A model generated the notes under the pieces. It was given only the letters and a program-made list of their open reading frames with translations, had not been told where the DNA came from and made no database searches. From NCBI RefSeq assembly GCF_008039555.1, contig NZ_VDUW01000002.1, positions 372,001 to 436,000 on the forward strand: a stretch of 64,000 nt of DNA, in the 5' to 3' direction. This DNA is from Cerasibacillus terrae. GTDB taxonomy: Bacteria; Bacillota; Bacilli; Bacillales; Amphibacillaceae. The position numbers and the translations under genes are program-made. Within the stretch, counting starts at the first letter, position 1; each line of letters begins with the position of its first letter. Positions 44,217 through 53,059 of the stretch are shown piece after piece.

Positions 44217-44251
44217 GAACACTTGTTCTTGTTTGTGATTTGTTGTATACT
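44217..44251 (+). promoter_or_regulatory. SigA-type promoter with overlapping LexA-like box (rpn gene 2)
   Basis: GAACACTTGTTC (44217-44228) is identical to the site at 28773. TTGTTC (-35) is followed by a 17-base spacer and TATACT (44246-44251). The surrounding sequence is only moderately similar, so the box and promoter are better conserved than their flanks. Confidence 0.8.
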
Positions 44252-44312
44252 GTAATCAGACACACACCTTAGTGATTTCTCCTACCAAATCCCCAGGAAG
44301 GATATGCTGAAA

Positions 44313-45269
44313 ATGCAACCAATACTTGAAGTACCAATTAAATATGATTATTGTACCCAAAACAAAAGTACAACACTTGTACGTGAGAAAGAAATGATAA
44401 AAACTTACACCAAACATGATCAACTGTTTAAAGAAGTCATCTACACTTTTTTTCAAGAGTTTTTAGATGTGTTTTTTCCTGAAGTATATGAAATAATTGA
44501 CTTTCGAACTATTACCCCACTATCAGAAGAAGTTTTTACGGATTTAATTGAAGGGGATACTCGTAGACTAGATATTGTCGTGCAAGCAAAATTAAAACAA
44601 GAAGATGCCGTAATCATCGTCCACATCGAGCCACAAAGTTCATCACAAACAGATTTCCATGAACGAATGTTTCATTATTTTAGTCTTCTTTACAACAAAT
44701 ATAGGAAACCAATCATTCCAATCGCAGTATTTAGTTATGAAGAAAACTGGGAAAAAGACCAATTTACGATGGAATTCCCTTTCTTTCATGTCTTAAATTT
44801 TAACTTTTTAACACTACATTTACGAAAGAAGAACTGGCGAGATTATATTGCATCAGATAATCCCGTAGCAGCAGCTCTGTTAAGTAAAATGGGGTATACT
44901 GAAAAAGAACGGATTCAAGTTAAAATAGAATTTTTGAAAATGATGGCTAAGATGGAGATAAACCCAGCGAAACAACGATTAATCTATGGATTTTTTGAAA
45001 CATATTTAAAATTAAATGATGAAGAGGAGGAAAAATTAATGGAGGAGGTAAAAAAATTGGATGAAGCGGATAGAATTTTGGAGCTTCCGATTTCGTATGA
45101 GGAAAAGGGAATAGAAAAAGGAATAGAAAAGGGAATAGAAAAAGGAGTTATGCAAGGGAAAAAAGAGGTTGCGCTTGAAATGTTAAAAGAAGAATTACCC
45201 ATTGAAATCATTGTGAAGGTAACTCATTTGAAAAGGGAAGACATTGAGGATTTGAAGAAAAAGATGTGA
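44313..45269 (+). CDS. Rpn-family nuclease / putative transposase (copy 2)
   Basis: About 318 residues, a close paralogue of the protein at 28866. It has TYTKHDQLFKEVIYTFFQEF, RRLDIVVQAKL and VIIVHIEPQSSSQTDFHERM with the D...E-x-Q core, and a GIEKGIEKGIEKGVMQGKKE repeat (five-residue GIEKG units) where copy 1 has GIKKG-type units. The N-terminus was aligned with copy 1, giving the second ATG; AGGAAGG lies 11 bases upstream. The DNA-damage-type promoter is shared. Confidence 0.85.
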   Translation: MQPILEVPIKYDYCTQNKSTTLVREKEMIKTYTKHDQLFKEVIYTFFQEFLDVFFPEVYEIIDFRTITPLSEEVFTDLIEGDTRRLDIVVQAKLKQEDAVIIVHIEPQSSSQTDFHERMFHYFSLLYNKYRKPIIPIAVFSYEENWEKDQFTMEFPFFHVLNFNFLTLHLRKKNWRDYIASDNPVAAALLSKMGYTEKERIQVKIEFLKMMAKMEINPAKQRLIYGFFETYLKLNDEEEEKLMEEVKKLDEADRILELPISYEEKGIEKGIEKGIEKGVMQGKKEVALEMLKEELPIEIIVKVTHLKREDIEDLKKKM

Positions 45270-45395
45270 AGAAATTATTCTTTAGATAATTAGGAAATCA
45301 TGAATGAAGAACTCATTCCGTATGAAGTTTCTCAATCCTAAAAGGTATTTTTTATCCTTCTTGTTGGGTTTGTTTATCTTTACGTCCATTAGCAC

Positions 45396-45420
45396 AGGCC
45401 CCAAAAAAGGTTAGGGGCCT
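45396..45420 (+). terminator. GC-rich hairpin after rpn gene 2
   Basis: AGGCCCC pairs with GGGGCCT around an AT loop, and GGCACTGTG follows. It resembles the GGCCTGGCAC motifs found after copy 1, so it may be a degenerate repeat unit rather than a simple terminator. Confidence 0.45.
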
Positions 45421-45464
45421 GGCACTGTGTAAGTTTGTATTGTAACCTGTGTTTTTATAATCGT

Positions 45465-46574
45465 TTAGAAATTCCAATATTTCGATTGTGCTTCCTTTGC
45501 TTGATGAATATATTCTTTTTGAATATCATATATTTTATTTGTTGGCATATTCTTTTCATCTACAAATGGGTCTTTTACGTCTGTTTTGCTGCCACTCATT
45601 TCCTCGACAATGGCATGTGAGCAGAAAGGGACATAGGCTGTGCTATATCCGCCTTCATGACAAGCTACGAATCTACCTTGACAATGTTTGTCAGCAATTT
45701 CTATCATTAAGTCTGTCATCTGTCTAAAACCATCTGCTGTTACCATCATACGCCCTAAAGGGTCAAACATGCTCGAGTCTTGTCCGGCTGAAATGAGAAT
45801 CAATTGTGGTTTAAATTGATCTGCTACTGGAGCAACTATTTCTTGCATAGCATGTAGGTATCCAGCATTTCCTGTACCAGCGGGGAGTGGAATGTTAATA
45901 TTGTATCCTTCTCCATTTCCTATTCCGGTATCTTCTACCTTTCCACGTCCAGATGGATAATTCTCTTCTTGATGTAAAGAGATAAAAAGCGTATGCGGGT
46001 CATGGTAAAAAGCGGATTCTGTTCCATTTCCGTGATGTACATCCCAATCCAGAATTAGTATTCTTTCGATATGTAGGTATTTACGTGCATATTTGGCTGC
46101 AATCGCTACATTATTAAATAAACAAAATCCCATTCCGAAATCCGCTTCTGCATGATGACCTGGTGGACGAACGAGAGCATAGGCGTTATCGACTTTCCCA
46201 TTCATAACTGCTTCTACAGCTGTAATGGCACCACCTGCTGATAATAAGGCAATTTCATAAGAACCCTTTCCAACCAATGCCTCATCGCCAGCATCACCAT
46301 ATCCAATTTCACTTAATTCTCTGACCTTTTCGATGTATTCTTTTTTATGAAAAAGTTGAATCGCATCTAAACTTGCCGGACGAGGTTTCAGTGGATAAAG
46401 TTGATCCATTAAACCACTCCGTTCTAATAAATTTTTAAAACGGCGCTTAGTTTCTGGATTTTCTGAATGGATGTCTGGTTGAATCCATCCTCCAGGTGGC
46501 AAAGATAATGCACCATTTCCAGTATTATGCCAGAAATAACTTTCATCATAAAGAAATCCTGTCCTTCTTTTCAT
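45465..46574 (-). CDS. Class II histone-deacetylase-like amidohydrolase
   Basis: A 369-residue zinc hydrolase of the HDAC/acetylpolyamine amidohydrolase family: LVRPPGHHAEADFGMGFCLF, LILDWDVHHGNGTES (zinc Asp and His), and ILISAGQDSSMFDPLGRMMV (second zinc Asp). It would remove acetyl groups from polyamines or proteins in the cytoplasm. GGAGGAATT precedes its ATG. It stands alone, converging with rpn gene 2. It differs from AcuC by its closer similarity to the class II type; the substrate is unknown. Confidence 0.9.
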   Translation of the reverse strand: MKRRTGFLYDESYFWHNTGNGALSLPPGGWIQPDIHSENPETKRRFKNLLERSGLMDQLYPLKPRPASLDAIQLFHKKEYIEKVRELSEIGYGDAGDEALVGKGSYEIALLSAGGAITAVEAVMNGKVDNAYALVRPPGHHAEADFGMGFCLFNNVAIAAKYARKYLHIERILILDWDVHHGNGTESAFYHDPHTLFISLHQEENYPSGRGKVEDTGIGNGEGYNINIPLPAGTGNAGYLHAMQEIVAPVADQFKPQLILISAGQDSSMFDPLGRMMVTADGFRQMTDLMIEIADKHCQGRFVACHEGGYSTAYVPFCSHAIVEEMSGSKTDVKDPFVDEKNMPTNKIYDIQKEYIHQAKEAQSKYWNF

Positions 46575-46846
46575 AGGAATTCCTCCAAGTCAAATAGATA
46601 TTTTTTAAAATAAGGTTGTGATTATTTATATTCGATTGGGATAGGGAGTATGAAAAACTAGACTAATAGAATGTTTGCTATATACAGGAAAATTCAGTAT
46701 ATTTTTGATAGAGTGTTTTATCTTTGTGGCATTACGAACTCTCTTTCATTTTTAGACAGGGTAAGTTACGCTAAGCTTCGAAATGAGAAATAAGTTGATT
46801 AGGAATTTAGCATTTTAAATAAAATTTGAAAACAAAGGAGATTACG

Positions 46847-47779
46847 ATGAAACTAGTAACATTTACAATTGGGCAAAGAAAATCAGTAGGGGCATTTGAG
46901 AATGAAAAAATTATAGATTTACATGCTGCATTGGTGCAACATTTAACAGAAGTTGGAGAAGGAAGGGCAAAGGAAATTGCGAATGCGTATATTCCACAAG
47001 ATATGGTTGAATTTATAGAAGGGGGCCAAACTAGTTTAAAATATGCGAAAAAAGCGGTTGAATTTGCATTACAAGCGGAAGATTCTTCACCTTTCATATT
47101 TAATAGGGAAGACGTGCGCTTGGAAGCACCGGTACAGAAGCCCCAAAAAATTATATGTGTGGGCTTAAACTATCGGGAGCATATTTTAGAAATGGGTAGA
47201 GAATTACCGACAAACCCAGTGCTGTTTGCGAAATTCGCAAATGCGATTATTGGCCCTGAAGATCATATCCCACATCATCCCATTTCAGAGCAATTAGATT
47301 ATGAGGCAGAATTTACATTTGTGATTGGGAAAAGGGCGAAAAATGTGAACCAAGAAAATGCATTGGATTATGTAGCAGGATATACGATTTGTAATGATGT
47401 TACATACCGTGATATTCAGCGCCGTACTCCGCAATGGTTGCAAGGAAAATCTGTTGATGGTGCAGCACCGATGGGACCTTGGTTAGTTACAGCAGATGAA
47501 TTGCAAAATCCGTCCGGTTTAAATATTTCATCCTATGTGAATGGTGAGCTAAGACAACAGTCCAACACGGAGAATCTCGTCTTTTCTGTGCAAAAATTAG
47601 TAGAATTTATATCGAATTTAATGACATTAGAGCCAGGCGATGTAATCATGACAGGTACACCACATGGAGTCGGCTTTGCTATGGAACCACAGCAATTTCT
47701 AAAAGATGGCGATACCGTGCGTATTGAAGTAGAAAACGTTGGAGTGTTAGAAAATAAAGTGCAAAAGGTAGAAAAATAG
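46847..47779 (+). CDS. Fumarylacetoacetate hydrolase family protein
   Basis: The ~310 residues have the FAH C-terminal domain: KIICVGLNYREHILEMGREL, the metal-binding EAEFTFVIGKRA and VAGYTICNDVTYRDIQRRTP, MGPWLVTADEL, and GDVIMTGTPHGVGFAM. Members cleave or hydrate beta-diketo acids in aromatic or sugar-acid breakdown (YcgM, HpcE type). AAAGGAG lies before ATG 46847; an extended start at 46826 has no ribosome site. It is a single gene, so the pathway is unclear. Confidence 0.88.
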   Translation: MKLVTFTIGQRKSVGAFENEKIIDLHAALVQHLTEVGEGRAKEIANAYIPQDMVEFIEGGQTSLKYAKKAVEFALQAEDSSPFIFNREDVRLEAPVQKPQKIICVGLNYREHILEMGRELPTNPVLFAKFANAIIGPEDHIPHHPISEQLDYEAEFTFVIGKRAKNVNQENALDYVAGYTICNDVTYRDIQRRTPQWLQGKSVDGAAPMGPWLVTADELQNPSGLNISSYVNGELRQQSNTENLVFSVQKLVEFISNLMTLEPGDVIMTGTPHGVGFAMEPQQFLKDGDTVRIEVENVGVLENKVQKVEK

Positions 47780-47835
47780 GAAGGAAAATTTTTGAATTAG
47801 AATAGAACATGGTGACATAGGCAATGTTGAGATAA

Positions 47836-47866
47836 AAGCACTCTTTCAGTAGAGTGTTTTTTGTTT
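47836..47866 (+). terminator. Intrinsic terminator after the FAH-family gene
   Basis: GCACTCT and AGAGTG(T) pair around TTCAGT, followed by TTTTTTG. Confidence 0.88.
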
Positions 47867-48015
47867 TCATAAGGGAGAGTATTATGGAAGAGGATTGGTT
47901 AATAATGGAGCCTTTTCATACACTTTCCATTTACATAAAGTATATTAAAAGTTTATTTTTTAGAGGATGTGCCCTAAAATAAAGAAAAAGGCCCAACATA
48001 AATGGGAGTGAGAAT

Positions 48016-49146
48016 ATGCGTTTTTTGCGTAAGATTGTTGTTATCGTACTCATTCTAGGACTATTTTGGTTTTTCTATGGAAATACTTATCAACAATCAG
48101 GTGTAACGGGTGTAATTGATGAAATTCAGACAGATATAAATAAGATAAAAGATAATCCGAAAGTGAAGCAGGGAATCGTGGCAGTTCAGGAAGGTGCAAA
48201 GGAATTATTTAATAGTATATTCGAAGAAAAGGGAAATGATGAACAACAACAGCAACCCAAACCAGAGAAGCCAGAATTAGATGCTCCAGCAGAACAGTCA
48301 TTTTCTGTTCATAATATAGAAATTGGTGATTATCGGGATCAAGTGGAAACACAAACAGGGAAACCGAAACGATCTTCTTTCAATGAATATGGAGTGGACT
48401 GGACAACTTACCATGAAAATTACCATAACTTTTTCATGGTGGCATATGATAATGCTAATGATGTGGCTGGGTTATATACAAATCAAGACTTAATCGTATC
48501 CACTTATGATATAAAAATTGGCACATCTAAAAAAGATGTTCAAAATCAATTACCTGAAGCCCTTACAGGTATCCAAAAAGGACATGTGAACTATCGGGTG
48601 AAAAATGATGGAGAATTTGACACATTTTTAATCGATCAAAATTACGTGACAATTTTTTATGATAAACATGAAAATAATTCCGTAACAGCGATTCAAATTA
48701 TTTCTGAAGAGCTGGAGAACAGGAAAGAGGGAATGTTTGGAGAACCTAGTGGAGAATTGAAAGAGGGATTCGAATATCAATTATTTGATTTAACGAATGC
48801 CGAAAGAGTAACTCACGGATTATCTGTTTTGAATTGGGATGATGGTGTTAGACAGACCGCTCGCAGTCATAGTGCAGATATGGCAGAGAATCATTATTTT
48901 AACCACACGAACCAACAAGGACTATCCCCTTCTGGCCGGATGGAAAGGGATGGGATAGCGTTTCGAGGCGCCGGAGAAAATATTGCCTCAGGTCAAATGA
49001 GTAGCATTTTCGCACATGAAGGATTAATGAATTCACTTGGCCATCGGGAAAATATATTGCATCGAGACTATCAGTTCCTTGCGATTGGTGTTGCATTTGA
49101 TGATGAAAAAACTCCTTACTATACCGAGAATTTTGTAATACGCTGA
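48016..49146 (+). CDS. CAP/SCP-domain protein with N-terminal membrane anchor (YlbC-like)
   Basis: The 376 residues start with a signal-anchor (residues 8-22), a polar linker rich in Glu/Gln/Pro, a CAP-associated domain (~100-240), and a C-terminal CAP domain: LFDLTNAERVTHGLSVLNWD, ARSHSADMAENHYFNHTNQQ, GENIASGQ, and NSLGHRENILHRDY with the usual His/Glu pair. The protein is extracytoplasmic. B. subtilis YlbC has the same layout. GGGAGTGAG precedes the ATG. Function unknown. Confidence 0.88.
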   Translation: MRFLRKIVVIVLILGLFWFFYGNTYQQSGVTGVIDEIQTDINKIKDNPKVKQGIVAVQEGAKELFNSIFEEKGNDEQQQQPKPEKPELDAPAEQSFSVHNIEIGDYRDQVETQTGKPKRSSFNEYGVDWTTYHENYHNFFMVAYDNANDVAGLYTNQDLIVSTYDIKIGTSKKDVQNQLPEALTGIQKGHVNYRVKNDGEFDTFLIDQNYVTIFYDKHENNSVTAIQIISEELENRKEGMFGEPSGELKEGFEYQLFDLTNAERVTHGLSVLNWDDGVRQTARSHSADMAENHYFNHTNQQGLSPSGRMERDGIAFRGAGENIASGQMSSIFAHEGLMNSLGHRENILHRDYQFLAIGVAFDDEKTPYYTENFVIR

Positions 49147-49148
49147 TG

Positions 49149-49182
49149 GGACTTTACCCGTGGGGGTGAAGTCCTCATTTTA
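49149..49182 (+). terminator. Intrinsic terminator after the CAP gene
   Basis: GGACTT and AAGTCC pair around a GC-rich loop, followed by TCATTTTAT. Moderate strength. Confidence 0.6.
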
Positions 49183-49211
49183 TGCAGACAATGAAACATT
49201 TCCATGTATCT

Positions 49212-49291
49212 GAATCCCGATATCTGTGCTTAAATCCCGATATATGTGCTTGAATCCCGATATAATGCTCCGAATCCCGATATCCACGCCC
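49212..49291 (+). repeat. Four-unit 20-bp CCCGATAT tandem repeat (cluster A)
   Basis: Units begin at 49212, 49232, 49252 and 49272 (GAATCCCGATAT plus 8 variable bases), and a fifth is truncated at 49292. They lie between two convergent genes. This is the same element as the large array at 56.2 kb. Confidence 0.92.
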
Positions 49292-49380
49292 GAATGCTGC
49301 TCCTTTTTAAACCAACACATACGAAAATGAAAAAGGGGAGGCGCGTTTTAATTATACGTGTCTCCCGTTATGGTGTTCTA

Positions 49381-50154
49381 TTATTTTCCCTGGAAAACAG
49401 GTTTCCGTTTTTCTAAAAAGGCTCGTATTCCTTCTTTGTGATCTTCTGTGTTTCGCATTTTTAACTGGCTGTGTTTTTCTTGTTGTAAGAGGGATCGTAA
49501 TTCTTCTTTTTGTTTTCCATGATAAATCATTTTGGATTCTATCATCGCTTGTAATGGTGCATGTTGTAATTTTTTGGCTAGCTGGTGGGCTGCATCTGCT
49601 GCATTTTCATCTGTTAGAAGATCGACAAATCCAAGTTTTTTTGCTTTTTCACCTTTTACTTGTTCCAGGCTCCAGATAAATTGTTTAGCGTGATGTGTGC
49701 CAAGACGTTCTTTTAGGAAGAAGTGGCCACCACCATCGGGAATAAGGCCAATTCCTGCAAAAAGCATACCAAATCTTGCTTCGTTTTGTGCTACGATATA
49801 ATCGGAATTTAACGCAAGGCTCATCCCTAATCCTGCTGCAGACCCATTCACTGCAGTAATGACTAGTTTTGGCATCATGTATAATTTTAATGTCATTTTT
49901 TCGATGGAATCCATTAGTTCATCGAATTTTTTATTGTCATGAATTTTTTCCATCATATTGATGTCTCCACCGGCGCTGAATGCTTTTCCAGAACCAGTTA
50001 TCACGATAATTTGATCTTCATTTTCTTCAACAGTTTCGATAATATCTAACAACTGAATTAATGTTTCTACATCTAGTGCATTATAATTGTCAGGCCGATT
50101 TAAAGTAATTGTCGATACACCATTTTCACTAACCAATTTTACTTTTTCCATCAT
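49381..50154 (-). CDS. Enoyl-CoA hydratase/isomerase family protein
   Basis: About 257 residues of the crotonase fold: FSAGGDINMMEKI (oxyanion-hole loop), VNGSAAGLGMSLALNSDYIV (about residues 99-118), FGMLFAGIGLIPDGGGHFFL. The start is ATG 50154 after AGGGGTG; a longer frame to 50187 has no ribosome site. The promoter carries a FadR-type palindrome, so it is a fatty-acid beta-oxidation gene. It is not grouped with other fad genes here. Confidence 0.88.
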   Translation of the reverse strand: MMEKVKLVSENGVSTITLNRPDNYNALDVETLIQLLDIIETVEENEDQIIVITGSGKAFSAGGDINMMEKIHDNKKFDELMDSIEKMTLKLYMMPKLVITAVNGSAAGLGMSLALNSDYIVAQNEARFGMLFAGIGLIPDGGGHFFLKERLGTHHAKQFIWSLEQVKGEKAKKLGFVDLLTDENAADAAHQLAKKLQHAPLQAMIESKMIYHGKQKEELRSLLQQEKHSQLKMRNTEDHKEGIRAFLEKRKPVFQGK

Positions 50155-50172
50155 AATCACCCCTATTATTAA

Positions 50173-50190
50173 TGAATGACTGTTCATTCA
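50173..50190. promoter_or_regulatory. FadR-type operator
   Basis: TGAATGACTGTTCATTCA is an 18-base palindrome agreeing with the B. subtilis FadR consensus TGAATGA-NTAN-TCATTCA except one central base. It sits 19 bases before the enoyl-CoA hydratase start, so FadR would repress the gene until long-chain acyl-CoA appears. Confidence 0.8.
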
Positions 50191-50601
50191 ACGCCTGTTA
50201 ATCCTTATTATAATCGACAAACCATTAAATTGAAAGGTTTTATTTGGGAATTTTTAGATATTTACCTAAATTCGTTAAGAATAAAGGAGCAGTAATTTGT
50301 TTTATGTGGGAATATGGTAAATGTCTTTTCTACCTGTAATAAAATATGATGATATATAATAGAAGAATATAAACTATTATCACAGGTTATGGCTGTTAGT
50401 CCCCTATTGGTATTTTCCTAGGCCATATAGTGAAAAATTTTAAATGAGGGTACCAACTCTGCGTGGGAAGCTAATATCTTTTTTCATATATAAAATGGAA
50501 TGGAAAAGATAATAAATAATAGTTAATATAGAATTAATAAAATATTATTTATGATTTGTGATTCCCATTCATCATACATAGATACTTCGAGGAGTGAAGT
50601 C
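50191..50601. other. Intergenic stretch upstream of the GntR gene
   Basis: About 410 bases. An upstream frame of the GntR gene reaches 50551 without a ribosome site. Beyond the FadR box I see no gene or repeat. The gntR ribosome site is at its right end. Confidence 0.5.
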
Positions 50602-51324
50602 ATGCCGTTAAATTACACCAACTCTATTCCGCTTCATTTTCAGTTGAAGAAAAAAATAGAGGAGAGGATATTTACTGAAGAGTATACAGACAAAATTCCT
50701 AGTGAACGGGAATTGATGGATGAATTTTATGTTAGTAGGAGTACAGTAAGACAAAGTATTGCACAATTGGTACATGAAGGTGTATTGGAGAAAAGACATG
50801 GAAGAGGCACATTTATTGCTGTAAAACCCATTAATGATTGGCTTGGTAATTTAAGTAGTACGAATGAAACGGTTGAAAGAATGGGAATGAAGCCAGGTGC
50901 GAAATTACTAAAGTCAGAAACGGTTTTACTTACTGATCCATTAAAGAAGATTACTGGATTGGATGAAGCATATCATTTCAAGCGATTACGATTTGCGAAT
51001 CAAGTACCAATTGGAATTGAAAATCATTACTATCCGGTACATGTTGGAAACAAGCTGATTAAATATGATTTAAATAAGGAAGCATTCTATGAATTATTAG
51101 AGCGTGAGTTAGGTGTAAAAACATTTGAAGCAGATCAAGTTATTAAATCAATCGCACCAACAGAGGTTGATGCAAAGCTTCTACATATTCCGGATTCTTC
51201 TCATGTTCTTAATGCCCAACGGAAAATTACCGATATTCATGGCCATTTTGTTGAATTTGAGAATGCTTTCTATCGGGCGGATATGTATTCTTTTCACATT
51301 AAATTGTCCAGAAAAAGTAATTAA
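50602..51324 (+). CDS. GntR-family regulator with UTRA effector domain
   Basis: The ~240 residues have an N-terminal winged helix (SIPLHFQLKKKIEERIFTEE, IPSERELMDEFYVSRSTVRQ, then SIAQLVHEGVLEKRHGRGTF) and a C-terminal UTRA domain (~70-235: LKSETVLLTDPLKKITGLDE and later VDAKLLHIPDSSHVLNAQRK). GAGGAGTG lies before ATG 50602. HutC-subfamily members respond to amino acids or sugar derivatives. The next gene is an APC permease, whose expression it may control. Confidence 0.9.
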   Translation: MPLNYTNSIPLHFQLKKKIEERIFTEEYTDKIPSERELMDEFYVSRSTVRQSIAQLVHEGVLEKRHGRGTFIAVKPINDWLGNLSSTNETVERMGMKPGAKLLKSETVLLTDPLKKITGLDEAYHFKRLRFANQVPIGIENHYYPVHVGNKLIKYDLNKEAFYELLERELGVKTFEADQVIKSIAPTEVDAKLLHIPDSSHVLNAQRKITDIHGHFVEFENAFYRADMYSFHIKLSRKSN

Positions 51325-51456
51325 AGGGTTTGCCATTGGATTTGGCAGGCTTTTTTTTATGGTATTCAACTGGTACGGACATGATTGAATATGACAGAAT
51401 ACTACTTTATGATAGAAAATGTATATTTTTCAATGTGAAATTGAAGGGGAGTTTAT

Positions 51457-52908
51457 ATGGAAGAGCGAAAGACATTACAAAAGTCACTAAAAGCTCATTG
51501 GGTATGGGCAATTGCCCTTGGATCATCTATTGGTTGGGGTGCTTTTGTTCAACCTACGAACTGGATGTCTACTGCAGGACCTTTAGGAGTAATTATTGGA
51601 TTTGGAATCGGTGCACTTCTAATGATGTTAATTGCGGTTAGTTATGGATTTCTAATCAAAAGTTTCCCTGTATCAGGCGGGGAATTCGCATATGCTTTTA
51701 TTAGTTTGGGAAGAAAACATGCCTTTATTTCTGGATGGTTTCTTTCTTTAGGATATATTGGTATCGTTGCGTTAAATGCATCAGCATTTGCCCTCATGTT
51801 TAAGTATGTGTTTCCAGCATTTATTCAACATTTTCATATGTACGAACTAGCTGGCTGGGATGTTTATTTTACAGAAGTGATCATTGCTTCTGTTTTATTG
51901 GCAGTTTTTGCATATTTAAATATTAGAGGATCTGGATTAACAGGAAGTATGCAATTTATTTTCTGTGTGGTAATGGTTGTTGGCGTTGTGGCCATCACAG
52001 CTTTCGTAGGGATTTCTCCTGATACAAGTTTAGCAAATATGAAACCCGCTTTTAATACAGAGGTAACGAGTTTTGCAGCTATTATTTCCATTGTTGCGAT
52101 TGCACCGTGGGCATATGTTGGTTTTGATAATGTCCCACAAGCAGCAGAAGAGTTTAATTTTTCATCAAAGAAAGCATTTCGTTTAATTATTTTCGCCATG
52201 ATAGCTGCGTTTGTACTATATAGTTTAATGATTATTGCAACGGCAATGGCAGAACCATGGTTAAATTTAGTGAATGAGCAACATTTGTGGGGGACAGGAT
52301 TTGCCTTACAAAATTTATTAGGAACAACAGGGATCGTTATTTTAGTTGTTGCTTTATCGATGGGGATTTTTACAGGATTAAATGGATTCATCCTTTCTAC
52401 TAGTAGATTATTATTTGCGATGTCACGTGCGAAGGTGATTCCAGCTGCTTTTTCTAAATTACATCCAAAATATAATACACCATATGTGGGGATTATATTT
52501 ACGGCTGTCGTTGCCATGACAGCACCGTGGTTTGGTCGGGAGGTATTAACTTGGGTAGTAGATATGTCATCTATTGGTGTTTCGATTGCCTATTTTTATA
52601 CTTGCTATACGGCATTTGTTTTATTTAAATGGTCCAAAAAAGATGTACAAGATGCAACGAAAGAGGCAGTAGCACCATGGAAAAAACTCATTTCTCTTAT
52701 TGGTTCCATCATTAGTTTAATATTTATTAGTCTATTGTTAATTCCAGGGTCACCAGCATTTCTTGGAAAAGAATCACTAATTGCTCTTGTCATTTGGATA
52801 CTACTAGGGTTTGGATTTTATTTATTTAAACGAAAAGAATACAATAGTATCCCAGAAAAAAAGTTAGCATATTTAATTTTAGGAGAACAATCAATAGAAA
52901 AACAATAA
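51457..52908 (+). CDS. APC-family amino acid permease
   Basis: A 483-residue transporter with 12 membrane segments: WVWAIALGSSIGWGAFVQPT at the start (GSSIGWG loop), YAFISLGRKHAFISGWFLSL, and APWAYVGFDNVPQAAEEFNF near residue 220. It belongs to the amino-acid-polyamine-cation group. The ribosome site is AAGGGGAG. The gene follows a GntR/UTRA regulator. Substrate not visible. Confidence 0.9.
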   Translation: MEERKTLQKSLKAHWVWAIALGSSIGWGAFVQPTNWMSTAGPLGVIIGFGIGALLMMLIAVSYGFLIKSFPVSGGEFAYAFISLGRKHAFISGWFLSLGYIGIVALNASAFALMFKYVFPAFIQHFHMYELAGWDVYFTEVIIASVLLAVFAYLNIRGSGLTGSMQFIFCVVMVVGVVAITAFVGISPDTSLANMKPAFNTEVTSFAAIISIVAIAPWAYVGFDNVPQAAEEFNFSSKKAFRLIIFAMIAAFVLYSLMIIATAMAEPWLNLVNEQHLWGTGFALQNLLGTTGIVILVVALSMGIFTGLNGFILSTSRLLFAMSRAKVIPAAFSKLHPKYNTPYVGIIFTAVVAMTAPWFGREVLTWVVDMSSIGVSIAYFYTCYTAFVLFKWSKKDVQDATKEAVAPWKKLISLIGSIISLIFISLLLIPGSPAFLGKESLIALVIWILLGFGFYLFKRKEYNSIPEKKLAYLILGEQSIEKQ

Positions 52909-52950
52909 TGCTATTAAAAGAGGCTGGGACAAAAGATATAATCCATAAAT

Positions 52951-52984
52951 AAATCCGAGCGTTCTTAGATGAACGTTCGGATTT
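52951..52984. terminator. Strong terminator between two convergent genes
   Basis: AAATCCGAGCGTTC and GAACGTTCGGATTT pair with one mismatch around TTAGAT. It serves the permease and the exchanger gene. The preceding GAGGCTGGGACAAAA motif is one I have seen upstream of terminators in related Bacilli. Confidence 0.88.
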
Positions 52985-53059
52985 ATTCGCATTTTTAAAT
53001 CTTCTATTAAAATCTCAAAATGTCTATTTCCATTTTGGATTTCTATTTGATGAATATAT

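Noticed and set aside
47884..47982. 32-codon ORF before the CAP gene
   Set aside because: No convincing ribosome site or similarity, so treated as chance.
51864..52517. Long antisense frame inside the APC permease gene
   Set aside because: Shadow of the real coding frame; no start signal and no family.
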